A stretch of 9,824 nt of DNA, taken from NCBI GenBank assembly GCA_937890485.1, contig CALBXN010000031.1, positions 1 through 9,824 on the forward strand, in the 5' to 3' direction. Position 1 is the first letter of the stretch. Each line of letters starts with the position of its first letter. A program made the position numbers and the translations under genes. Below are positions 1 through 6,866 of this stretch, one piece after another. Under the pieces are notes generated by a model that saw only the letters and a program-made list of their open reading frames with translations, made no database searches and was not told the DNA's origin. The stretch comes from an uncultured Treponema sp. (GTDB taxonomy: Bacteria > Spirochaetota > Spirochaetia > Treponematales > Treponemataceae).

Positions 1-1213
1 GATGTTGTCCAACATCTGTTGTAACGATTATATCATTAGGATTAATTCCAGCACTTTCTGCCAAAGAAGGAATAGAACTTATAAATCGTCCAGGATTATT
101 GATTCTTTCCTCATCCTCTTGATGAATTTTTGCCAACTTTTCTGCCCAATCTTTTCGGTCTTGAGTTTTTTCATCATCACTTAAAAGTGAAATTTTTTCT
201 TGCAAAGCACAAACTAAAGCTGGTAAAAATGATTCCACATCAGAAATTACAGCCACACTTGACTGAAAGATTTTATTAACTTCGGCAGCATCAATATCCA
301 CGTGAATAATTTTTGCATTAGGACAAAATTTAGAAATCACACCAGTTGCCCTATCATCAAATCTTACTCCCATTGCCAAAATTACATCTGCATCGTGCAT
401 AGCAGTATTCGAAGCCATAGAACCGTGCATACCAACCATGCCTAAGTTTAAACTAGAACTTGCAGGAAAAGCTCCAATTCCCATAAGACTTGTTACAACT
501 GGCATAGGAAAAATTTCTTGCAAAGTTTTTATTCCTTTGGCAGATAAAACTGAGTTACAGCCTCCACCTGCAAAAATAACTGGCTTACGAGAATTTAACA
601 ACAAAGAAACTGCTTCTTCTATCGCTTTTGCTAGTTTTTCGCCAACAGTTCTAAATCTTGCATAATGATTATCTTTTACACCACATTCTGGCCAAGATTC
701 AAAAGTGATTTTTTCAAGTTGCACATCCCTAGGAATATCAACTAAAACTGGTCCACATCGTCCAGAACTTGCAATAGCAAAAGCCTGTGGAATTGCTGTT
801 AAAAGTTCTTTCGCAGATTTAACCAAAATACTATGTTTTGTTATGGGGAAAGAAAGTCCAAAAGTATCGGCTTCTTGAAAAGCATCAGTTCCAATTAAAC
901 TTGTATTTACTTGTCCAGTTATTGCCACTAAAGGAATTGAATCGCTACGAGCATCAGCTATTGCAGTTAAAAGATTCATCGCACCAGGTCCACTAGTTGC
1001 AATACAAACTGCTGGTAATCCTGTAGTACGAGCAATTCCCTGAGCAATAAAACCCGCAGCCTGTTCGTGTCTAACTAAAATGTGATTTATAGAACTTCTT
1101 GCAAGTTCATCATATAATGGAAGAACAGAACCACCAGGAATTCCTGCCACAGTTTTTATATTTTGTTGTTCTAAAAGTTTTATAATGATTTGAGCACCAG
1201 TTGCTTCTATCAT
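1..1213 (-). CDS. ilvB: Acetolactate synthase large subunit, partial (C-terminus beyond the left edge)
   Basis: This ThDP-dependent enzyme condenses two pyruvates to acetolactate, or pyruvate with 2-ketobutyrate, as the first common step of valine, leucine and isoleucine synthesis in the cytoplasm. The 404 visible codons are open without a stop. Visible landmarks are GIPGGSVLPLYDEL (residues 24-37), the catalytic glutamate E50 in RHEQAAG, ATSGPGAMNLLT (72-83), GPVLVDIPRDVQ (154-165), the middle-domain segment GMHGSMASNT followed by MGVRFDDRATG (281-291), and TTDVGQH (398-404) at the edge, the start of the ThDP-binding domain. The family is usually about 550-600 residues, so roughly 150-200 are missing. 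The ATG at 1213 is preceded by GAGGT (forward 1221-1225) seven bases upstream. No regulatory subunit (ilvN/ilvH) or ilvC is visible. Catabolic AlsS is a weaker alternative; the FDDRATG segment favours the biosynthetic type. Confidence 0.95.
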   Translation of the reverse strand, partial: MIEATGAQIIIKLLEQQNIKTVAGIPGGSVLPLYDELARSSINHILVRHEQAAGFIAQGIARTTGLPAVCIATSGPGAMNLLTAIADARSDSIPLVAITGQVNTSLIGTDAFQEADTFGLSFPITKHSILVKSAKELLTAIPQAFAIASSGRCGPVLVDIPRDVQLEKITFESWPECGVKDNHYARFRTVGEKLAKAIEEAVSLLLNSRKPVIFAGGGCNSVLSAKGIKTLQEIFPMPVVTSLMGIGAFPASSSLNLGMVGMHGSMASNTAMHDADVILAMGVRFDDRATGVISKFCPNAKIIHVDIDAAEVNKIFQSSVAVISDVESFLPALVCALQEKISLLSDDEKTQDRKDWAEKLAKIHQEDEERINNPGRFISSIPSLAESAGINPNDIIVTTDVGQH

Positions 1214-1247
1214 AAAATTTACCTCGTAATTTTTTTTACACATAATA

Positions 1248-1275
1248 ATATTACATATTTAAACTGTTGTTTCAA
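1248..1275 (-). promoter_or_regulatory. Candidate sigma-70 promoter of ilvB
   Basis: On the minus strand TTGAAA (forward 1270-1275) is followed after 16 bases by TAATAT (forward 1248-1253). Transcription would start near 1241 and give a leader of about 28 nt holding the GAGGT ribosome site. A leader this short has no room for a leader-peptide attenuator or a T-box, which often control branched-chain amino acid genes. The -35 matches consensus at five of six positions and the -10 at four of six. The sequence is AT-rich, so chance matches are common. Confidence 0.45.
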
Positions 1276-1280
1276 TGGTG

Positions 1281-1286
1281 TATACT
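1281..1286 (+). promoter_or_regulatory. Candidate -10 element of the rqcH-like gene, close to its start codon
   Basis: TATACT, preceded directly by TG, lies seven bases before the ATG at 1294. The expected transcription start falls at about 1293, next to the start codon. I see no convincing -35; the base run at the right spacing (1258-1263) is TTTAAA. There is also no Shine-Dalgarno sequence before 1294, only ATTAAAT. The element sits just beyond the -35 of the divergent ilvB promoter, so polymerases at the two promoters would compete. Confidence 0.35.
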
Positions 1287-1293
1287 ATTAAAT

Positions 1294-2706
1294 ATGTCAT
1301 TAAATTGTACCGAAATTAACTTGATTTTAGAAGAACTTGATTTATCTGGTTCATTTATTCAACAAATTGTTCAGCCAAGTTTTGATACTTTGGCTTTATA
1401 CACTTACAAAAATTCCACAGCAAAAACAGTTTTAATTTGTTTAGGTGCAGGCGCTTGCAGAATAAATGAAACTCGCAAAAAAATCCCTAAAACAGAAAAA
1501 CCTCTTCGCTTTATGGAATTTATGAAGTCCAGAATTAAGGGATGTCGCATTCAGTCTTGTAAACAAATCGGTTTAGAAAGAATTATCCAAATGGAACTTA
1601 CTCATGGGGACGAAGAATTTTTTCTATTCATTAGATTGTGGAATAATGCAACAAATATAATCGTAACAGATAAAAATCTTGTAATTCTTGATGTTTTTTA
1701 TCGTCGCCCAAAAAGAAATGAAATTACAGGAAAAATTTTTGAAATTCCGCAAATTAGAGAGCAAGAAAAAGTTTTTGAAGCAAGAAGTTTTGAAGATTTA
1801 CCTGAAAATGAAAATCTTTCTTTTAACCAAAAAGTTGATTTATGGTACTCTGAACATTCTCAAAGTCTTTCAAGAGAAGCCTTACTTGAACAAGCAGAAA
1901 AAATGTATACTTCAAGAAAATCAAAAATGGAGAATGCTCTAAAAAAACTTGAAGAAAAGCGTGAAAGTTTTTTAACTTGCGAACAATGGAAACATCAAGG
2001 AGATTTAATTTTATCCTATGGTCATCTAATTGATGGGGAATCTAAATTTTTAGAATGTACTGATTATGAATCTGGTGCAACTGTACAAATTTCTATCGAC
2101 CCTAAAAAAAATGCCCAAGAAAATGCAAAAATTTATTACGATAAATACAAAAAAGCTACTTCTGGAATTACCGATCTTGAATATGATATTTCAAAGGCAA
2201 AACGAGAAATTTTAGATTTAGATGCAGCCTACGAATCTTTACTAAAAGAACCCAATCCTATAAAAATTCAGCAACTTTTACATAAACAAACAAAGCCAAA
2301 ACAGCAAATTGCAAAAAAACATCCAGGTTTAACATATTTACTTAACGGCTGGACAATTTTACTTGGTCGCACAGCCAGTGAAAACGATGAACTTTTGCGC
2401 CATCATGTAAAGGGACAAGATATGTGGATGCACACCAGAGATTATAGTGGTGGATATGTTTTTATAAAAAATCGTAACGGAAAAACTATTCCACTAGATA
2501 TTTTACTAAATGCAGGAAATTTAGCAGTTTATCATTCTAAGGCTCGTAAAAACGGAAGTGCCGATTTATATTACACACAGGTAAAACATCTGCGTCGTGC
2601 AAAAAATGCTCCCAAAGGCACTGTTTTACCAACTAACGAAAAAAATCTTTCTATAAAACTAGAAAATTCCAGATTAAAAATTATGGAAGAAGCTTTGCAA
2701 GAATAA
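1294..2706 (+). CDS. rqcH: RqcH/NFACT family ribosome-associated quality-control protein
   Basis: RqcH-type NFACT proteins bind 50S subunits carrying obstructed nascent chains and recruit tRNA-Ala to add C-terminal alanine tails for degradation. This 470-residue protein shows an NFACT-N region (about 1-165), a charged helical coiled-coil middle (about 195-335), and an NFACT-R domain (about 352-460) with LLGRTASENDELLRHH, DMWMHTRDYSGGYVF and AVYHSKARKNGSADLYYTQVK. It stops after NFACT-R and lacks the C-terminal NFACT-C domain of Firmicute members of about 570 residues. The D-R pair needed for tRNA use in characterised members appears here as E95-R96 (GLERII), and the usual PGSHV stretch reads SGGYV. 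I chose the ATG at 1294 because MSLN...LDLSGSFIQQIVQ is a typical family N-terminus; a TTG at 1267 adds nine residues that fall upstream of the likely transcription start. Older annotations call such proteins fibronectin-binding. Confidence 0.9.
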   Translation: MSLNCTEINLILEELDLSGSFIQQIVQPSFDTLALYTYKNSTAKTVLICLGAGACRINETRKKIPKTEKPLRFMEFMKSRIKGCRIQSCKQIGLERIIQMELTHGDEEFFLFIRLWNNATNIIVTDKNLVILDVFYRRPKRNEITGKIFEIPQIREQEKVFEARSFEDLPENENLSFNQKVDLWYSEHSQSLSREALLEQAEKMYTSRKSKMENALKKLEEKRESFLTCEQWKHQGDLILSYGHLIDGESKFLECTDYESGATVQISIDPKKNAQENAKIYYDKYKKATSGITDLEYDISKAKREILDLDAAYESLLKEPNPIKIQQLLHKQTKPKQQIAKKHPGLTYLLNGWTILLGRTASENDELLRHHVKGQDMWMHTRDYSGGYVFIKNRNGKTIPLDILLNAGNLAVYHSKARKNGSADLYYTQVKHLRRAKNAPKGTVLPTNEKNLSIKLENSRLKIMEEALQE

Positions 2707-2736
2707 CAAAGAAGAAAAAAATCTTGAAAAAAATTG

Positions 2737-2752
2737 AATTTATTACTAAATT
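2737..2752. terminator. Weak AT-only stem-loop between convergent genes
   Basis: AATTTA (2737-2742) and TAAATT (2747-2752) can pair around a TTAC loop. Short T runs follow on both strands: TTTT at 2751-2754 on plus, and the complement of the A runs at 2714-2720 and 2727-2733 on minus. It lies in the 39-bp gap after rqcH and overlaps the cheR stop. With six A-T pairs the hairpin is weak, so it is at best a marginal bidirectional terminator. No better terminator is visible here. Confidence 0.25.
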
Positions 2753-3600
2753 TTCTGAAATACTGTTAGTGCTACATTTTTTAGAGGCAAATTCATATTA
2801 AAAATATTTTCTGAATGCCCAAGGAAAAGATATCCTCCTTTTTGTAAATGTTTCATAAACTTTTGAATAACTGTTTCTTGGGTAGTTTTATCAAAATACA
2901 TAAGAACATTTCTACAAAATATTATATTCATTGAATTTTCTAAACAATAATCCTCATCCATAAAATTTAAACGTTGAAATTTAACTTTTTGGCAAATTTC
3001 ATTTTTAATTTTAATTTCTTTTTTTCCTGAATTATCACATTTAATAAAATATTTTTCTTCTAACCCTAAGGGAAGATTTTTTACAGAATCTATTGTATAA
3101 ACTGCTTCTTTGGCTTTTTGTAAAACATTTGTTGATATGTCAGATGCAAAAATAGAATAATCAAAACATACATTCGGATTATTTTTTTTATATTCTTCCA
3201 TTGTGATTGCTAAAGAATAAGGTTCTTCTCCAGAAGAGCATCCAGCAGACCAAATATTAAAATGATTAATACCACTTTTTAACAAATATGGGATTGCATC
3301 AGTTGTCAAATAAGTAAAATGGTTTGGTTCTCTATAAAAGTGAGTCAAATTTGTAGTAATTGCATCAATTAAAAGAACTATTTCTTCTTCGCCAGTAAGG
3401 TCTGAAGAAAAAACATAGTCTACATAAGTTGTAAAGCTTGGCAAATTCAATGCTTTTAAGCGTTTTTGTAAACGAGATTGCAACATCAATTTCTTTGAGA
3501 TTGGCATTTTTATACCAACTTTATTTTCTATAAAAGTTGCAATTTTACTAAATTCTTCATCTTCAAGTATTTTTGTATTTTTGTTTGATTTTTCTATCAT
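2746..3600 (-). CDS. cheR: CheR-type chemoreceptor glutamate methyltransferase
   Basis: CheR transfers methyl groups from S-adenosylmethionine to glutamates of methyl-accepting chemotaxis proteins, which sets adaptation in flagellar chemotaxis. The 284-residue length is typical. A helical CheR N-domain (about residues 12-75) is followed by NLTHFYREPNHF (84-95), the SAM-binding segment AGCSSGEEPYSLA (119-131), FASDIS (151-156), CRNVLMYFD (229-237) and LFLGHSE (258-264), all standard for the family. I place the start at 3600: that ATG has AGGGA (forward 3608-3612) seven bases upstream, and the next residues lead straight into the domain. An ATG at 3657 would add 19 residues but sits at the predicted transcription start and has no ribosome site. 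No cheB, cheW, cheA or receptor gene lies nearby, so this is a free-standing cheR. There is no C-terminal TPR extension. Confidence 0.93.
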   Translation of the reverse strand: MIEKSNKNTKILEDEEFSKIATFIENKVGIKMPISKKLMLQSRLQKRLKALNLPSFTTYVDYVFSSDLTGEEEIVLLIDAITTNLTHFYREPNHFTYLTTDAIPYLLKSGINHFNIWSAGCSSGEEPYSLAITMEEYKKNNPNVCFDYSIFASDISTNVLQKAKEAVYTIDSVKNLPLGLEEKYFIKCDNSGKKEIKIKNEICQKVKFQRLNFMDEDYCLENSMNIIFCRNVLMYFDKTTQETVIQKFMKHLQKGGYLFLGHSENIFNMNLPLKNVALTVFQKI

Positions 3601-3661
3601 AATATTTTCCCTAATTAATATTATTAAATATTTTATATGTTCTTTTACTTTTTTCATTTAT

Positions 3662-3689
3662 ATTATACAATATTTTCAGAAACTTTCAT
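3662..3689 (-). promoter_or_regulatory. Candidate sigma-70 promoter of cheR
   Basis: On the minus strand ATGAAA (forward 3684-3689) is followed after 16 bases by a perfect TATAAT (forward 3662-3667). The predicted start near 3655 gives a leader of about 55 nt with the AGGGA ribosome site in it. The same AT-rich stretch reads TATTAT (3661-3666) on the plus strand and could serve as the -10 of the divergent PAP2-like gene, but I see no good plus-strand -35. Confidence 0.5.
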
Positions 3690-3697
3690 ATACTTAA

Positions 3698-3711
3698 GAG
3701 AGGTTGATTTG
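3698..3711 (+). promoter_or_regulatory. Shine-Dalgarno that points to a TTG start
   Basis: GAGAGG (3698-3703) lies five bases before TTG (3709-3711), which is in frame with the downstream gene. This is the only good ribosome site near the 5' end. The upstream in-frame ATG at 3637 has no such site and lies upstream of the candidate plus-strand -10. Confidence 0.6.
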
Positions 3712-4599
3712 GAAACATCAACAAATGAAAAATTAAAACCTATAAAAGAACTAAGCGTTGCAAAAGCTTTTTTAGTTTTGCCTTTTAGATGGAGTTCTCT
3801 AAAATCTCTTTGTGGATATTTGTATACAGTTGTTACAAAGTTCTTTTGGCTACAATTTTCAGTAAAATTAGGGCTTAGAAAAATTCCAGTTTTGCCTGTA
3901 GATAATGCTTTGGATAAAAAAGTTCCATTTAATCCATTAAAAGTTCCAATTTACCTAGATTTTATTCACTTTTGGGTAAGACCTATGGTTTTTATTATCA
4001 ATAAGTATGGAACAAAAAAAGCAGTTCCTTACTGTGCAAAATTTTTTGCAATAATCGATAAAAGTTATCAAGAAGCTGCAAGAATTTATAGTTTTAGAAT
4101 GTCTACAACTGATAGACCTATGTGTAAAGTAGATAAATCTGTACAAAGACATTTTAATACAATTAGAACTGTAGACCCACATTATTTATGTGTTCCAAGT
4201 TTGCACATTGCCATTGTTGTTTTAGCATATACATTTTTTAGACAAACTTTTAAAGAACTTGAGATGGATAATAAAGAACAAGATTTTTACAATGCTGAAC
4301 TTTATCGAGGAGCTTTAGATATTGCAGAAACAGTTTTATACGTAAAACAACATAGCGTAAACTGTATTCCAGCTGCCCTTTTTATGATGACAAATCTTAT
4401 TCCTGAATATTTTAAGGCTGAAGATGCAAGAATTTTTATAAATGATTTATTCAAAGATTGTACTGATATTCAACCTGAAGATAAAATCAACATTCATAAT
4501 CACATCAAAAATATGTACGAAAATTTATTACAAGAAAAAGGCGATAAGGATTGGACTGAACCTGTAAAAAACTGGATTGTAAACTACATTCCTAGTTGA
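3709..4599 (+). CDS. Divergent PAP2-like (phosphatidic acid phosphatase fold) protein
   Basis: I do not recognise a named family. In the 296-residue product from the TTG start, CVPSLHIAI (residues 161-169) resembles the second PAP2 phosphatase motif in its PSLH form, and VKQHSVNC (212-219) resembles the third motif, with the histidine that would be the nucleophile at H215. A DRP at 135-137 could stand for the end of the first motif. The aspartate normally four residues after that histidine is replaced by C219, so activity is doubtful. Members usually have several clear membrane helices; here hydrophobic stretches (about 20-45, 82-98, 165-177, 219-232) are short or interrupted by charged residues. 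The last 70 residues are polar and helical. PAP2 enzymes dephosphorylate lipid phosphates or transfer lipid head groups; no substrate can be assigned. The gene is divergent from cheR, and its 3' end overlaps the sensor kinase gene by 16 bp tail to tail. Confidence 0.6.
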   Translation: METSTNEKLKPIKELSVAKAFLVLPFRWSSLKSLCGYLYTVVTKFFWLQFSVKLGLRKIPVLPVDNALDKKVPFNPLKVPIYLDFIHFWVRPMVFIINKYGTKKAVPYCAKFFAIIDKSYQEAARIYSFRMSTTDRPMCKVDKSVQRHFNTIRTVDPHYLCVPSLHIAIVVLAYTFFRQTFKELEMDNKEQDFYNAELYRGALDIAETVLYVKQHSVNCIPAALFMMTNLIPEYFKAEDARIFINDLFKDCTDIQPEDKINIHNHIKNMYENLLQEKGDKDWTEPVKNWIVNYIPS

Positions 4600-5954
4600 A
4601 GCACAAACTCACTGCCCTTTCCAACTTGAGTGTTTACATCTAGTTTCCACCCATGTGAATCTACAACTGTTTTTACAATAGAAAGTCCTAAACCTTTACC
4701 ATCTTCCCTTCTGGAATTTGTTCCTCTGTAAAGTGTATCAAAAATAAAAGGAAGGTCTTTTTTATTTATTCCTTGACCATCATCTTTTATGATGATAACA
4801 GCAAATTTAGTTTTTTCATCAATAAAGGATTTTATTTTTACACATCCATTATCGTTTGTGTATCTAAAAGCATTGTTTGTAAGATTTTCTAAGGTACGTA
4901 AAAAAAGACTTTCATCCATGTGGACTGTAAAATCATCTGGTAAATTTATATCTATTTCAACAGTTCTATTTAATAACTGTGCGTCCATAGGTAAACGTTT
5001 ACAAAATTCATTTAAAACTTTCTTTAAATTTTTAGACTGTAAACTTTGTCGCCATTCATTTGTATCCAACTTAACAAAATCTATTAACTCATCAATTCGT
5101 TCATTTAGCTGATCTGCTTTGTTAATAATTATTTCTACGGATTTTTCTCGCATCGTTGAATCATCAACCATTCCATCTGAAATTGCTTCTGCATATCCTT
5201 TTATCAAAGCAATAGGAGTTCTTAAATCATGACTTAGCCCCATAATAAATCTACTTCGCCTAATTTCTTCTTCACGTAAAGCAAGACGCATTTTGTTTAA
5301 AGAATCTGTTAAAGAAACAATTTCATTACTTCCCTTTGCCTCAATTTCTACATCTAAATCACCAGAAGCCATTCTTTTTGTACAGTCGTCAAGCAGTGTA
5401 ACAGACTTTGTAATTGACCTTGTAATTAAAAAAACCATTATAGAACAGAAAATCAACAAAGTAATCATAACTAAGGCAAAAATAAAGAGAGGATTTTTTG
5501 TTTTATTCGATTGAATAAATGAATTTTTAGGTAATCTTGTTACTATTATAAAGGAATTTGCTGAATTTGTATTCGTTGTATCAATTTGATAAAAATAATC
5601 TTTCCCTGTGTTATAGATGTAATCAAAAATATCTTTTGAGGAATATTTTTTATAAAGATACTGAGTTGTTTTATCAAAATTAAAATTTGATAAAATAAGG
5701 GAAAAATCTTTGTCAAAAATAATATATTGTAAATCTGTAGGACGACGATTTAATTTTTTTTGTAGGATTTTCCAAGTTTTTTCATCAATTTTAGAATCCG
5801 AATTTTCCGTTAAAGCAACAAATTCATCATAATCTGGGATTACTAAGCGTTGAGTTCTATTTGCATAATTTTGAGAAATAATTATTGAAATTAAAGTAAA
5901 GGGAATAATTATAATTCCTGCAAGCAACAAATGAAATTGAGATTTTATTTTCAT
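4584..5954 (-). CDS. HAMP-domain sensor histidine kinase
   Basis: This inner-membrane sensor autophosphorylates on histidine and passes the phosphate to the response regulator encoded just upstream. In 456 residues I see a first membrane helix (about 8-27), a periplasmic sensor region of about 125 residues (30-153), a second helix (about 155-177), HAMP (about 178-230), the H box GLSHDLRTPIALIKGYAEA with H242, the N box ENLTNNAFRYT (356-366), G1 DDGQG (391-395), an F box LPFIFDTLYRG (401-411) and G2 GKGLGLS (419-425). All catalytic boxes are intact. The periplasmic domain has no motif I can name, so the signal is unknown. The ATG at 5954 follows the regulator stop by 26 bp and has only a weak GGTG ribosome site (forward 5960-5963). 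The two genes are almost certainly one operon. The 3' end runs into the convergent PAP2-like gene with no visible terminator. Confidence 0.95.
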   Translation of the reverse strand: MKIKSQFHLLLAGIIIIPFTLISIIISQNYANRTQRLVIPDYDEFVALTENSDSKIDEKTWKILQKKLNRRPTDLQYIIFDKDFSLILSNFNFDKTTQYLYKKYSSKDIFDYIYNTGKDYFYQIDTTNTNSANSFIIVTRLPKNSFIQSNKTKNPLFIFALVMITLLIFCSIMVFLITRSITKSVTLLDDCTKRMASGDLDVEIEAKGSNEIVSLTDSLNKMRLALREEEIRRSRFIMGLSHDLRTPIALIKGYAEAISDGMVDDSTMREKSVEIIINKADQLNERIDELIDFVKLDTNEWRQSLQSKNLKKVLNEFCKRLPMDAQLLNRTVEIDINLPDDFTVHMDESLFLRTLENLTNNAFRYTNDNGCVKIKSFIDEKTKFAVIIIKDDGQGINKKDLPFIFDTLYRGTNSRREDGKGLGLSIVKTVVDSHGWKLDVNTQVGKGSEFVLQLGM

Positions 5955-5980
5955 TTAGACACCATAAAATTAGAAAAAAT

Positions 5981-6700
5981 TTAATCGTTAAAACGATACC
6001 CCATTCCGAAAATAGTTTCAATAAAAACTGGATTTGCAGAATCTTTTTCTATTTTTTTTCTTAATCTTTGAATGTAAACTGCCACAGCTGATAAATCGCC
6101 ATAGGCATCACCCCAGGCCTGTTTATAAATTAATTCCGGTGTTAAAGGTTTTCCTTTATTTTTAATTAAAACTTCTAAAACACTAAATTCTTTTGCAGAT
6201 AATGAAATTCGCTCAAATGTATCATCTTGTTTCTTTTTGCGTAAAATACAACTTTCACAATTTAATATATATGGACCAAATTTTAATTCTTCAGTTGAAC
6301 TTTCCTTTTCAGAAGAATCTTGAGTTCGTCGTAAAATTGCAATAATTCGTGCTGTCAAAACTCTTGGCGAAAATGGTTTTGTTACAAATTCATCTGCACC
6401 GTAACCTAAACCAGAAATTATATCTTCATCTGCATCTCGAGCAGAAACAATTATCACAGGAATATTACTTGTTTTTCTAAATTGATGCAAAAATTCAAAC
6501 CCGTCCATACCTGGAAGGTTCAAATCAAGGATAACTATATCGGGAGAATAATTTTCTAAAAGAAGTAAAGCTTCTTCTGCACTTTCTGCAGTTTTTACAG
6601 TCATTCCCTCTTTGCCTAAATACATTGCAACAAGGTCAGACATTTCTTTTACATCTTCAATTATCAAAACATCCGCTTCCATAATATCATATAATTTCAT
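5981..6700 (-). CDS. OmpR/PhoB-family response regulator
   Basis: This is a DNA-binding transcription factor activated by phosphorylation. In 239 residues the receiver domain (about 10-125) has the acidic pair E15-D16, the phospho-acceptor D59 in VILDLNLPGMDG, the switch S86, and K108 in TKPFSP. A linker rich in S and E (128-138) leads to a winged-helix output domain (about 140-238) with the recognition helix around VAVYIQRLRKKIEKD (206-220) and the terminal wing IFGMGYRF (230-237). The start is uncertain: ATG at 6700 or ATG at 6682 (MEADVLIIED, closer to the usual length). Neither has a Shine-Dalgarno sequence. The kinase follows directly, and the efflux operon begins divergently 166 bp away, so its promoter is the natural first target to consider. 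OmpR-type regulators usually bind tandem direct repeats. Confidence 0.95.
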   Translation of the reverse strand: MKLYDIMEADVLIIEDVKEMSDLVAMYLGKEGMTVKTAESAEEALLLLENYSPDIVILDLNLPGMDGFEFLHQFRKTSNIPVIIVSARDADEDIISGLGYGADEFVTKPFSPRVLTARIIAILRRTQDSSEKESSTEELKFGPYILNCESCILRKKKQDDTFERISLSAKEFSVLEVLIKNKGKPLTPELIYKQAWGDAYGDLSAVAVYIQRLRKKIEKDSANPVFIETIFGMGYRFND

Positions 6701-6866
6701 ACTATAGAAATATTGTAAATAAAAACAGTAGACTTATAACAAAAAATTAGTTTAATTAAATATTTTATTTATAAATTTTTTCCGATTTATTATAATATGT
6801 GATAAAAAGTAACTTATACAAATACAAAATTGTTGATATATTATAATAATAGTATTAGAGGTTAAA
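6701..6866. promoter_or_regulatory. Divergent control region between the two-component and efflux operons
   Basis: The 166-bp gap is very AT-rich. Toward the efflux operon there are two perfect TATAAT hexamers (6791-6796 and 6842-6847), neither with a good -35. The second would give a leader of about 13 nt carrying AGAGG. Toward the regulator there is TACAAT (minus strand, forward 6712-6717) with TTGTTA 19 bases upstream, a poor spacing, plus TATAGT directly before the ATG at 6700. Weak -35 elements on both sides would fit promoters that need an activator. I see no RNA gene or open frame of interest here. Confidence 0.45.
6784..6848. repeat. Two copies of GATWTATTATAATA, 51 bp apart
   Basis: GATTTATTATAATA (6784-6797) and GATATATTATAATA (6835-6848) agree at 13 of 14 positions. 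Each contains the perfect palindrome TATTATAATA and a TATAAT hexamer. The 51-bp offset is close to five helical turns, which would put both copies on the same DNA face. They could be operators, two promoters, or chance similarity in AT-rich DNA. Confidence 0.4.

Noticed and set aside
438..665. Plus-strand open frame of 75 codons inside ilvB
   Set aside because: It lies fully antisense to a well-conserved part of acetolactate synthase; the minus frame has every family motif.
1214..1293. T-box, leader peptide or riboswitch upstream of ilvB
   Set aside because: The gap to the divergent gene is only 80 bp and the candidate promoter leaves a leader of about 28 nt, with no leader frame or terminator hairpin.
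1688..1942. Second plus-strand frame of 84 codons inside the rqcH-like gene
   Set aside because: It is a lysine-rich out-of-frame reading of the coiled-coil region; the main frame is continuous and matches the family.
3601..3657. N-terminal extension of CheR to ATG 3657
   Set aside because: It has no ribosome site, lies at the predicted transcription start, and the added residues do not belong to the CheR N-domain.
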